From Candidatus Gastranaerophilales bacterium (lineage in GTDB: Bacteria; Cyanobacteriota; Vampirovibrionia; Gastranaerophilales; Gastranaerophilaceae), in assembly GCA_947624325.1 (NCBI GenBank), contig CANQJT010000002.1:124001-188000 (forward strand): a stretch of 64,000 nucleotides of DNA, read 5' to 3'. Under the pieces are notes generated by a model, which saw nothing but the letters and a program-made list of their open reading frames with translations, was not told where the DNA came from and did no database searches. Below are positions 54,118-61,507 of this stretch, piece by piece. The stretch's first letter is position 1. Each line of letters begins with the position of its first letter. The position numbers and the translations under genes are program-made.

Positions 54118-56117
54118 TCTTCCTTTTTCTTCTTGTCATCCGCTAATATATCAGCTGCCGTTGTGACTGCAGGAGGTATAACTATGCTTGCACCCGTTTC
54201 GGGTCCTTTTAAGAACGGAATTGGTATATAATCATTTGATATGACTTTTATATCCGATCCAAACATATCAGTAGATACAGGAATATTATTTTTAAATATT
54301 TTTATTTGTATTAAATCAAGTTCTTTTTTTAATTTGGCAACTTGGGCTGCAAGTTCTTTATTTTCGGGATGATTTATTGCTTCAGTGTATAATTTATAAT
54401 AATCTACACCTTTTGTTTTATATTCTATTGTTAATTTTGATTCTTTAATTAAATCAAGTATTCTTGCTTCTTCTTTGAAGTTACGTTTAGGTTGATTTCT
54501 TAATACTTTAAGCTGCTCTTCCAGTTTTGCTATTTCAAAATTATTGCCTTTTATTTGTGCAAGAACTTCTTCCGAACAGAATTGGTACTGATTAAAATCT
54601 CCGCCTAGTCCCATAATACCTTGACCGGCTGCGTTTCCTTCCAGGCATTCAATAGAGTCTAAATATGATTTTATTGCAGCTTGTGTTTCTTCGGGTGTTA
54701 ATTGTTTTAACAGTGATGTATCTATTTTGGAAGTATTAAATCCCGTTGAATTTTTCAGTGCCAAATTATATCTAAGATTGTGTGATTTTGCATAAGTAGT
54801 CATCGCATTTACCGCATCATCCACACTTGAATACGAACTTGCAAATTCACTGTTTGCTTCAACTAATGGTCTTACCATTGCACTTAATTGGTCATCGGTA
54901 TATAAAACTCCTTCTTGATAAAGTTTATCTTGAGCTAATTTTATAAAATCAGCTTTCATTTGTGCATTTAATTTAGGGGGTTTTGAAGTGCTTGCACCTA
55001 AAAAACCGCCGCCTGAGATTATATTTTCTTTCTCCCCATTTTGTATTTTATTAACTAAATATTCTTTTGCCAATTCTACTTTTTTATCCATGGGCAGACT
55101 TTGTCTTAATATGGCTTCACTTGCATGAGTAGCTTCATGTTTTATTACATTAGGTAAATCAAAAATACCTGCTCTATATGACTCTTCGTTTATTATAATC
55201 GTATGAGTTCCGCTTTGATATCCGCCGCCTTGTTTAACATTACCTTTTATGACCACTATTTTAGGGCGCAGTTCTTCAGGTATTTCGTATTCATCAAATG
55301 CCTCTTTCACCAATGATTTTACTTCTGCTTCAATTTCTTCGGTTGATAAAGCTGCCCGTCTTTTGCCTTCAGCGGTTTTTTTAAATTCCGTCTTTTTTCT
55401 TATAACTTTATCTGCTCTTTCTTTTTTACCGAATATTAACTTTAATGCGTCTTTGCCTCTTTGAAGTATATTTGAGGGCTTAAATTGGCTTATTGCCGCT
55501 TTTAATCCTGTCTTTGTAGTAAATAATGATAAATTTTCTTTTAATGCATTAAGGTAACTTCCTTTATTTACTTCTGCAGCTATAGCTTCTTTTTGAGCCG
55601 TACTTAATGAATTTACTTTTAACTCACTCATTAATTTTGCTTCTTTTGCAACTTTGGCGCTTTGTTTTAATCCTAAAGCACTCAATATCGTTCCGATGGT
55701 TCCTTGACCTACAGTATCAAATGATTTTTCCGCTTTATCATATTCTTTATTTTTAATATTTTTTGCGACTCCTACACATCCTTTACCCAGTTGAAATAAG
55801 CTTAATGCACCAAAACCTATTCCTAATATCGGAGTTAATACCGGTATAAGTGAGCAGGCAGCTGCCGTTATACCTATCATTGCTATTGTTATGACGGGGT
55901 GTTTTATTACTGCGGTTAATGGGTTTAGTAACCCTTTCCCAAAGTTATTTAATGCTTCCGTAATATCAAACTTTCCGTTGTTTGACTTATCAACTTTTTT
56001 CTTTTCAAAGGAATCTTCCTTTGGAAGATTATTTGTTTTGCAGCTTTGATTTTTATTATTTATTCCAATAAAATTATTATTTTGTTCCGGTTGATAATTT
56101 TGTATTCCTTCAAGCAT
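54114..56117 (-). CDS. Large membrane-associated putative zinc metallopeptidase (HEXXH)
   Basis: The 667-residue protein starts with an Asn-rich region (NNNFIGINNKN). Two or three hydrophobic segments lie at about 70-118, followed by long helical stretches. A zincin-type site is present in NVIKHEATHASEAI (His327-Glu328-x-x-His331), preceded by an edge-strand-like GTHTIIINEES typical of metallopeptidase domains. Coiled-coil segments cover about 500-600. No signal peptide is clear. I do not recognise the full architecture; a secreted or host-directed protease or toxin-like protein is conceivable. It shares a TTAA double stop with the activase gene. Confidence 0.6.
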   Translation of the reverse strand: MLEGIQNYQPEQNNNFIGINNKNQSCKTNNLPKEDSFEKKKVDKSNNGKFDITEALNNFGKGLLNPLTAVIKHPVITIAMIGITAAACSLIPVLTPILGIGFGALSLFQLGKGCVGVAKNIKNKEYDKAEKSFDTVGQGTIGTILSALGLKQSAKVAKEAKLMSELKVNSLSTAQKEAIAAEVNKGSYLNALKENLSLFTTKTGLKAAISQFKPSNILQRGKDALKLIFGKKERADKVIRKKTEFKKTAEGKRRAALSTEEIEAEVKSLVKEAFDEYEIPEELRPKIVVIKGNVKQGGGYQSGTHTIIINEESYRAGIFDLPNVIKHEATHASEAILRQSLPMDKKVELAKEYLVNKIQNGEKENIISGGGFLGASTSKPPKLNAQMKADFIKLAQDKLYQEGVLYTDDQLSAMVRPLVEANSEFASSYSSVDDAVNAMTTYAKSHNLRYNLALKNSTGFNTSKIDTSLLKQLTPEETQAAIKSYLDSIECLEGNAAGQGIMGLGGDFNQYQFCSEEVLAQIKGNNFEIAKLEEQLKVLRNQPKRNFKEEARILDLIKESKLTIEYKTKGVDYYKLYTEAINHPENKELAAQVAKLKKELDLIQIKIFKNNIPVSTDMFGSDIKVISNDYIPIPFLKGPETGASIVIPPAVTTAADILADDKKKKED

Positions 56118-56219
56118 ATTACTTATAACTCCTTATATTTTAAAAAATTATTTATTTAAAAAAATTGTTCATAATACTAACTTTATATATTTTTATTAAG
56201 AAATAGCAAAAAATTTTAT

Positions 56220-56245
56220 CTTTGTTTTTCATATGAAAAACAAAG
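56220..56245. promoter_or_regulatory. 26-bp perfect palindrome overlapping a ribosome binding site
   Basis: The 26 bp centred on CATATG (56230-56235) read identically on both strands, and as RNA they can form an 11-bp stem with an AUAU loop. The right arm ends in CAAAG, the first bases of the AAAGGAG Shine-Dalgarno of the gene starting at 56259. It is either a dimeric-repressor operator or an RNA hairpin hiding the ribosome site. Confidence 0.65.
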
Positions 56246-56258
56246 GAGTAATATTAAT

Positions 56259-56624
56259 ATGCAAGTGTCAAATCTTTCTTCAAATGTATCTTTTGGCAAA
56301 GTATATGCAGTTGCAGGTTCCAGAGCCGGTATTGATGAATTAAATCAACGATTAGCAAAAGCAAAGGGCAAACTTGTCACTTATGATGCAACAAGCCTAT
56401 ACAAAGATACATATTCAGACAGTAAAACAATTTTTTCAAAAGCTGCTTCCATGGGTGATACCATTGCCTTCTTTATAACAGGTAAAAAAGATACTGATAA
56501 TGCAAAATTTATGAAAAAAACTTGGAGTTCATTAATCGGTATCAGCCAAAATATAACTAATTTTATTAAGCTTACTGATATTGATGAAGCTGAAAAAATA
56601 TTAAAAAAAGAAATGAGAAGATAG
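56259..56624 (+). CDS. Small unknown protein with N-terminal Asn-x-Phe-Gly leader
   Basis: The 121-residue product starts MQVSNLSSNVSFGKVYAVAG, aligning with the starts of the genes at 50191-50853 and 12354-13364. The rest is a compact alpha/beta sequence (DELNQRLAKAKGKLVTYDAT, GDTIAFFITGKKDTDNAKF) ending in a basic helix. No signal peptide, membrane helix or known motif is seen. AAAGGAG precedes the ATG, partly inside a perfect palindrome. It abuts priA tail-to-tail with no gap. Confidence 0.6.
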   Translation: MQVSNLSSNVSFGKVYAVAGSRAGIDELNQRLAKAKGKLVTYDATSLYKDTYSDSKTIFSKAASMGDTIAFFITGKKDTDNAKFMKKTWSSLIGISQNITNFIKLTDIDEAEKILKKEMRR

Positions 56625-58901
56625 TTATAAAATATCAATAGGATCAATATCTATTATCATTTTTATATCATCTGCACAAGAAGTATTTTTTATAAAGGTC
56701 GATATTAAATATTGACCTTTTTTCCCCATTTTATTTTTAATAATTATTTGATACCTGTATTCTGATTTAATTTTATGCATAATACATTTCATAGAACTTG
56801 TTATTTCTATATACTCTGATACAGAAAGTTTTTCAATTTGTAATTTTAATTTTTCTGCTACTTCATTTGCGCAAACTGCAGCCCTTATTTCATCGGTTGA
56901 GGAAAATACAATTTTAATTATTTGGCAAAATGGAGGATAGTCAAATATTTCTCGCCTTTCGATTTCATTTTTATAAAAATCCGAGTAATTTTGAGATTTT
57001 GCATTTTTTATTGCATATAAATCGGGATTATATGTTTGAAAAATTACCTTGCCTTCATATTCGCCTCTGCCTGCTCTGCCTGCAACCTGCATTAACAGCT
57101 GGAACCCTCTTTCACTTGCTCTGTAATCAGGCAGAGTAAAGCTTACATCTGTATCAATTACCCCTACTAAGGTTACCTTTTTATTATCAAGTCCCTTCGC
57201 TATTATTTGAGTACCGATTAAAATATCTGTTTCACCTTTTTGAAATCTGTCCAATATTTCAATAAATTTTGATTTTGAATTAAGTACATCAGAGTCAATT
57301 CTTTCAATTACGGCATCAGGAAATAATTTTCTTGCAATGCTTTCAACTTTTTGAGTGCCGACTCCGAATTTGGATAATTCCGGCGAACCGCAATTAGGAC
57401 ATAATTCCGGCATCTTGATTGATGTATTGCACCAGTGGCATTTTAAACTGTTATCATCTGAATGATACACCATAGGAATATCACAGTTATTGCATTTTAT
57501 TACTTCTCCGCAAGTTTGACACTGGACTGTTGTATTATATCCTCTTCTATTCATTAAAAGTATTGTTTGATTTCCTTCTTGTAAATTTTCTTTTATTGCA
57601 TTTACAAGAGTATGAGAAAATGTTGTTCTTGCTTCACGGTAAAATTCTTCTCTCATATCAACAAGAGTAACTTTGGCAAGATTTGCATTATTATATCTTT
57701 TTTCCAAATTAAAAAGATTAAAAGAGGAATAGGCTCTATAATATGAGCTTACATCTGGAGTGGCACTGCCTTTTATAAGCAATGCGGAATGTATTTCACT
57801 GATTTTCTCCGCTGCCGTTCTTGCATCATATCTTGGAGCAGGCGAGGTTTGTTTATATGCGTTTTCGTGTTCTTCATCAATAATTATCAGTCCGATATTC
57901 TTTAACGGAGCAAACACAGATGACCTTGCTCCGATTATAATTCGGATTTTATTATCTCTTAATTTATTCCAAACATCAAATTTTTCGCCTTCTGATATAC
58001 TGCTATGCCATATAGCAACTGTATCAGGGTCAAAACGGCGGATTAATCTTAATGTTAATTGTGAGGCAAGCGCTATTTCCGGTGCCAAAAACAGTATGTT
58101 TCTTCCTTCATTAAGTGTTTTTTGTATAAGTCTGAAATATATTTCAGTTTTGCCTGAGCCGGTTATTCCGTTTATTAATATCGGCTCTGTTTGACCTTTT
58201 TCCGCTTTTTTTAAAATTTCATCAAATACTTTTTGTTGTTCCTCAGATAAGGGAGGAAATTTATCTTTTTCTGTATTTTTAAATATTGAAAGCGGATTTC
58301 GGTATATCTGTTTTTCAATTATATCAATATACCCCGATTCTTTTAATTTTAAAAGTGTAGCCCTTGTTGTTTTTGCTTGTTTTTCAAAGTCCGTAAGCAG
58401 ATACTCATTTTGTTTTTCAAGTGCTTCTAATATTTCTCTATATCTGCCTGATGCCCCCTCTTTTGTTTTAAAGACTACATATTTTTCGGTTTTTTCTTTT
58501 ACTTTTTTCCCTGAATTTTCTTTTAGAAATTTCATAGGAACTGCTGCCTGAATTACCGCATTAATATCACAGCAGTAATAATTACTTATCCAGTCAAGAA
58601 ATTTTAAGTATTCAAGGCTGAATACTGCACGTCTATCTATTATTTTTATTATTTCTTTTGCTTTAATTCCTTCTTCAAGATAATCACTAAAACCCGTAAC
58701 AAAAGCTATTATACTTTGTTTCCTGTTACCGAAAGGTACTAAAACAGCCTGACCTATTTTGATTTTTTCTTTAATATGTTCAGGGATAAGGTACGAAAAT
58801 GTCCTTGTCCCGAGATTTTTTACATCTACAAGACACAGGGCATATTTTTGTTTAATCCCCTTTTCTATAGTATTATTGTTTTCGTTTATACTTTCTCCCA
58901 T
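56625..58901 (-). CDS. priA: Primosomal replication restart helicase PriA
   Basis: PriA reloads the replisome at collapsed forks. The 758-residue helicase has an N-terminal fork-binding domain (RTFSYLIPEH, GQAVLVPFGNRKQ), Walker A NGITGSGKTEIYF, Walker B IIIDEEHENAYKQ, GARSSVFAP, and the two zinc sites in CQTCGEVIKCNNCDIPM and CHWCNTSIKMPELCPNC. The helicase motif AGRAGRG is present. Its first 42 codons are duplicated nearby as a fragment (60083-60211). It abuts the gene at 56259 tail-to-tail. Confidence 0.96.
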   Translation of the reverse strand: MGESINENNNTIEKGIKQKYALCLVDVKNLGTRTFSYLIPEHIKEKIKIGQAVLVPFGNRKQSIIAFVTGFSDYLEEGIKAKEIIKIIDRRAVFSLEYLKFLDWISNYYCCDINAVIQAAVPMKFLKENSGKKVKEKTEKYVVFKTKEGASGRYREILEALEKQNEYLLTDFEKQAKTTRATLLKLKESGYIDIIEKQIYRNPLSIFKNTEKDKFPPLSEEQQKVFDEILKKAEKGQTEPILINGITGSGKTEIYFRLIQKTLNEGRNILFLAPEIALASQLTLRLIRRFDPDTVAIWHSSISEGEKFDVWNKLRDNKIRIIIGARSSVFAPLKNIGLIIIDEEHENAYKQTSPAPRYDARTAAEKISEIHSALLIKGSATPDVSSYYRAYSSFNLFNLEKRYNNANLAKVTLVDMREEFYREARTTFSHTLVNAIKENLQEGNQTILLMNRRGYNTTVQCQTCGEVIKCNNCDIPMVYHSDDNSLKCHWCNTSIKMPELCPNCGSPELSKFGVGTQKVESIARKLFPDAVIERIDSDVLNSKSKFIEILDRFQKGETDILIGTQIIAKGLDNKKVTLVGVIDTDVSFTLPDYRASERGFQLLMQVAGRAGRGEYEGKVIFQTYNPDLYAIKNAKSQNYSDFYKNEIERREIFDYPPFCQIIKIVFSSTDEIRAAVCANEVAEKLKLQIEKLSVSEYIEITSSMKCIMHKIKSEYRYQIIIKNKMGKKGQYLISTFIKNTSCADDIKMIIDIDPIDIL

Positions 58902-59952
58902 TAAATTTATTATAGCATTATCATTAAATTATTTTATATATTTCTCTGCAAATTTTGGAGTAAGTACTTCCCAGGCTTTTCCATTCGGATGCCAATCTGC
59001 TATATCTGCTTTTAATTTGTAATTTTTATCAAATAAAAATCCTGTTAAGTCTTTAGAATGAACTATGGTCATATCTGTTTCATTGTTCAGTTCATCCCAA
59101 ATTTTAGAGTTTTGTATATCTGTATCATACTTTATTTTTAAATTATCATATAGTTGTGCAATTTTTTGATCATATAAAATTATTATTATTTTAGCATTCG
59201 GACTGTATGTTTTTATTTCATTTTGCATAATGAGCATTATTTTTTTTAAATATTGTTCGCTGTTATAAAGGAAATTGTTATAAGAATTACTGTTTTTATC
59301 CTTTCCTATTATATTTTTATGTATTTGATATGAAGATAAAAGAAATCTTACGGTCGGAATTTCTATAATTTTTTTTAAAAATATATTTTTAACAGGAAAT
59401 ATTAAAAAGTAATTTTCATATATAAAATTAGTGCTTAAATATCTGTTAATATGATCATGCATATATACATAAATTACATATTCGGCATTTTTTATTGTTT
59501 CTTTGTTTTTTTTGTCATTGTTTATATAATTTTTTAAATGTTTTAAGCTTTCTATAGCGTTATCACCGCATAAAGCAAAATTTATTATTGGTCTTTTTGT
59601 AATTTGAGATAATTTATAAAGGAATGTTTCCTTATTTTTTATTCCGTGCCCGTATGCATATGAACAACCTAAGATTACAATGGGTCTTTTTTTATAGTTT
59701 TCCCCAAATACCTGCCTTTCTTCACCGCAAAATTGATTGATGGCTTCATTAGTAATCTTAATTCTTTCGGCAGTAAAATCTTCTGTTTCGTACCCATCTA
59801 TTTTAATTTCTTCAAATTTAATTTGAGGTTTAAGATTTATACTTACATAAAGTAAATTTTTATAAATAAGTACATTACAAATAGAAATAACAATAAATAA
59901 AACTGCTATATTACAAAATAATATTAATAGAAATTTCTTCATTTATTCTTCT
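58811..59952. repeat. Tandem repeat copy 1, identical core
   Basis: By eye this 1142-bp segment is identical to 60121-61262 (offset 1310 bp). It holds the first 90 bp of priA, the whole SGNH-like gene and the last codons of the PC4-like gene. Flanking sequence on both sides is still homologous but diverged: 15 differences in 137 bp over the PC4 part, and several in the 30 bp on the priA side. Confidence 0.9.
58929..59942 (-). CDS. SGNH/GDSL hydrolase-like membrane-anchored protein, copy 1
   Basis: The 337-residue protein has an N-terminal membrane helix or signal anchor (about 4-30) and an SGNH-type domain. Block I with the nucleophile is IVILGCSYAYGHG (Ser94); a central block IINFALCGDNA follows, and the C-terminus has IADWHPNGKAWEV, where Asp316 and His318 may complete the catalytic set. 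Family members are esterases or O-acetyl-group enzymes of glycans, acting outside the cytoplasm. It starts directly after the stop of the PC4-like gene. An identical copy lies at 60239-61252. Confidence 0.75.
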   Translation of the reverse strand: MKKFLLILFCNIAVLFIVISICNVLIYKNLLYVSINLKPQIKFEEIKIDGYETEDFTAERIKITNEAINQFCGEERQVFGENYKKRPIVILGCSYAYGHGIKNKETFLYKLSQITKRPIINFALCGDNAIESLKHLKNYINNDKKNKETIKNAEYVIYVYMHDHINRYLSTNFIYENYFLIFPVKNIFLKKIIEIPTVRFLLSSYQIHKNIIGKDKNSNSYNNFLYNSEQYLKKIMLIMQNEIKTYSPNAKIIIILYDQKIAQLYDNLKIKYDTDIQNSKIWDELNNETDMTIVHSKDLTGFLFDKNYKLKADIADWHPNGKAWEVLTPKFAEKYIK

Positions 59953-60146
59953 CCAACTGTTAAAAGTTCCTGCATTGCTGTTTCAACGGCATCTTTTAGA
60001 GTCATAAGGTTATCCGGAGATACTGTTACACCTTCTTTTGTAGGCAGCCAATTTTTCCCGTCATCTGTTGTATAATAAATTCTTAAATCTCTGGAATAAT
60101 ATACGAAAATGTTCTTGTCTCGAGATTTTTTACATCTACAAGACAC
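59943..60146 (-). CDS. PC4-like small protein, copy 1, with replaced N-terminus
   Basis: From residue 20 on (DLRIYYTTDDGKNWLPTKEG to the end) this 67-residue frame matches the PC4-like protein at 61253-61495, with about six amino-acid changes. Its first 19 residues instead come from the priA fragment read in another frame, so the original start and N-terminal strand are lost. No good ribosome binding site precedes the ATG. It is either a decaying duplicate or a chimeric gene still able to couple translation to the SGNH gene that follows it. Confidence 0.5.
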   Translation of the reverse strand: MSCRCKKSRDKNIFVYYSRDLRIYYTTDDGKNWLPTKEGVTVSPDNLMTLKDAVETAMQELLTVGEE

Positions 60147-60211
60147 AGGGCATATTTTTGTTTAATCCCCTTTTCTATAGTATTATTGTTTTCGTTTATA
60201 CTTTCTCCCAT
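60083..60211 (-). pseudogene. Duplicated 5' fragment of priA
   Basis: The frame starting at 60211 encodes the first 36 residues of PriA nearly unchanged (MGESINENNN to LVDVKNLETRTFSY), then IIPEI and a stop where the sequence crosses into the PC4-like gene near 60090. Only Gly31 to Glu and a Leu to Ile differ in that span. The 42-residue product lacks every helicase motif and cannot act as PriA. Confidence 0.85.
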
Positions 60212-61262
60212 TAAATTTATTATAGCATTATCATTAAATTATTTTATATATTTCTCTGCAAATTTTGGAGTAAGTACTTCCCAGGCTTTTCCATTCGGAT
60301 GCCAATCTGCTATATCTGCTTTTAATTTGTAATTTTTATCAAATAAAAATCCTGTTAAGTCTTTAGAATGAACTATGGTCATATCTGTTTCATTGTTCAG
60401 TTCATCCCAAATTTTAGAGTTTTGTATATCTGTATCATACTTTATTTTTAAATTATCATATAGTTGTGCAATTTTTTGATCATATAAAATTATTATTATT
60501 TTAGCATTCGGACTGTATGTTTTTATTTCATTTTGCATAATGAGCATTATTTTTTTTAAATATTGTTCGCTGTTATAAAGGAAATTGTTATAAGAATTAC
60601 TGTTTTTATCCTTTCCTATTATATTTTTATGTATTTGATATGAAGATAAAAGAAATCTTACGGTCGGAATTTCTATAATTTTTTTTAAAAATATATTTTT
60701 AACAGGAAATATTAAAAAGTAATTTTCATATATAAAATTAGTGCTTAAATATCTGTTAATATGATCATGCATATATACATAAATTACATATTCGGCATTT
60801 TTTATTGTTTCTTTGTTTTTTTTGTCATTGTTTATATAATTTTTTAAATGTTTTAAGCTTTCTATAGCGTTATCACCGCATAAAGCAAAATTTATTATTG
60901 GTCTTTTTGTAATTTGAGATAATTTATAAAGGAATGTTTCCTTATTTTTTATTCCGTGCCCGTATGCATATGAACAACCTAAGATTACAATGGGTCTTTT
61001 TTTATAGTTTTCCCCAAATACCTGCCTTTCTTCACCGCAAAATTGATTGATGGCTTCATTAGTAATCTTAATTCTTTCGGCAGTAAAATCTTCTGTTTCG
61101 TACCCATCTATTTTAATTTCTTCAAATTTAATTTGAGGTTTAAGATTTATACTTACATAAAGTAAATTTTTATAAATAAGTACATTACAAATAGAAATAA
61201 CAATAAATAAAACTGCTATATTACAAAATAATATTAATAGAAATTTCTTCATTTATTCTTCT
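60121..61262. repeat. Tandem repeat copy 2, identical core
   Basis: This is the partner of 58811-59952, with no difference found by eye over 1142 bp. It carries a truncated priA 5' end, the second SGNH-like gene and the last codons of the intact PC4-like gene. The unit adjoins the phosphohexomutase operon, so this copy has the original gene order. Confidence 0.9.
60239..61252 (-). CDS. SGNH/GDSL hydrolase-like membrane-anchored protein, copy 2
   Basis: The product is identical in all 337 residues to copy 1 (nucleophile Ser94 in GCSYAYGHG, DWHPNG near the C-terminus). This copy lies in the more natural setting: a phosphohexomutase gene, then an intact PC4-like gene whose TAA is followed directly by this ATG. 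It is therefore probably co-transcribed with both. The complete identity of the two copies indicates recent duplication or gene conversion. Confidence 0.75.
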   Translation of the reverse strand: MKKFLLILFCNIAVLFIVISICNVLIYKNLLYVSINLKPQIKFEEIKIDGYETEDFTAERIKITNEAINQFCGEERQVFGENYKKRPIVILGCSYAYGHGIKNKETFLYKLSQITKRPIINFALCGDNAIESLKHLKNYINNDKKNKETIKNAEYVIYVYMHDHINRYLSTNFIYENYFLIFPVKNIFLKKIIEIPTVRFLLSSYQIHKNIIGKDKNSNSYNNFLYNSEQYLKKIMLIMQNEIKTYSPNAKIIIILYDQKIAQLYDNLKIKYDTDIQNSKIWDELNNETDMTIVHSKDLTGFLFDKNYKLKADIADWHPNGKAWEVLTPKFAEKYIK

Positions 61263-61495
61263 TCAACGGTTAAAAGTTCCTGCATTGCTGTTTCAACGGC
61301 ATCTTTTAGAGTCATAAGGTTATCGGGGGAAACCGTAACTCCTTTCTTTGTAGGAAGCCAATTTGCTCCGTCATCGGTTGTATAATAAATTCTTAAATCA
61401 AGATATTTTTTTTCTTTATATGAATTAATGCTTATTTGTAATTGTTCAGTTGCGTTTCTTGGTATTGTCGCTAATATTTTTGCATCTTCTGCCAT
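61253..61495 (-). CDS. PC4/p15-like small protein, intact copy
   Basis: The 80-residue protein resembles the YdbC/PC4 transcriptional-coactivator fold that binds single-stranded nucleic acid: NATEQLQISINSYKEKKYLD, DLRIYYTTDDGANWLPTKKG and VTVSPDNLMTLKDAVETAM, with a basic first strand region and a C-terminal helix. A strong AAGGAG precedes the ATG. It lies 12 bp after the phosphohexomutase gene and directly ahead of the SGNH gene. Confidence 0.75.
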   Translation of the reverse strand: MAEDAKILATIPRNATEQLQISINSYKEKKYLDLRIYYTTDDGANWLPTKKGVTVSPDNLMTLKDAVETAMQELLTVEEE

Positions 61496-61507
61496 TTTTT
61501 CTCTCCT

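Noticed and set aside
57760-58194. 144-residue frame antisense to priA
   Set aside because: It lies entirely opposite conserved helicase motifs of priA, without a ribosome binding site.
58811-61262. Treating the SGNH duplication purely as an assembly error
   Set aside because: The diverged PC4-like and priA edges show that two distinct sequences exist at the margins, so at least part of the duplication is real, although the identical core still needs long-read confirmation.
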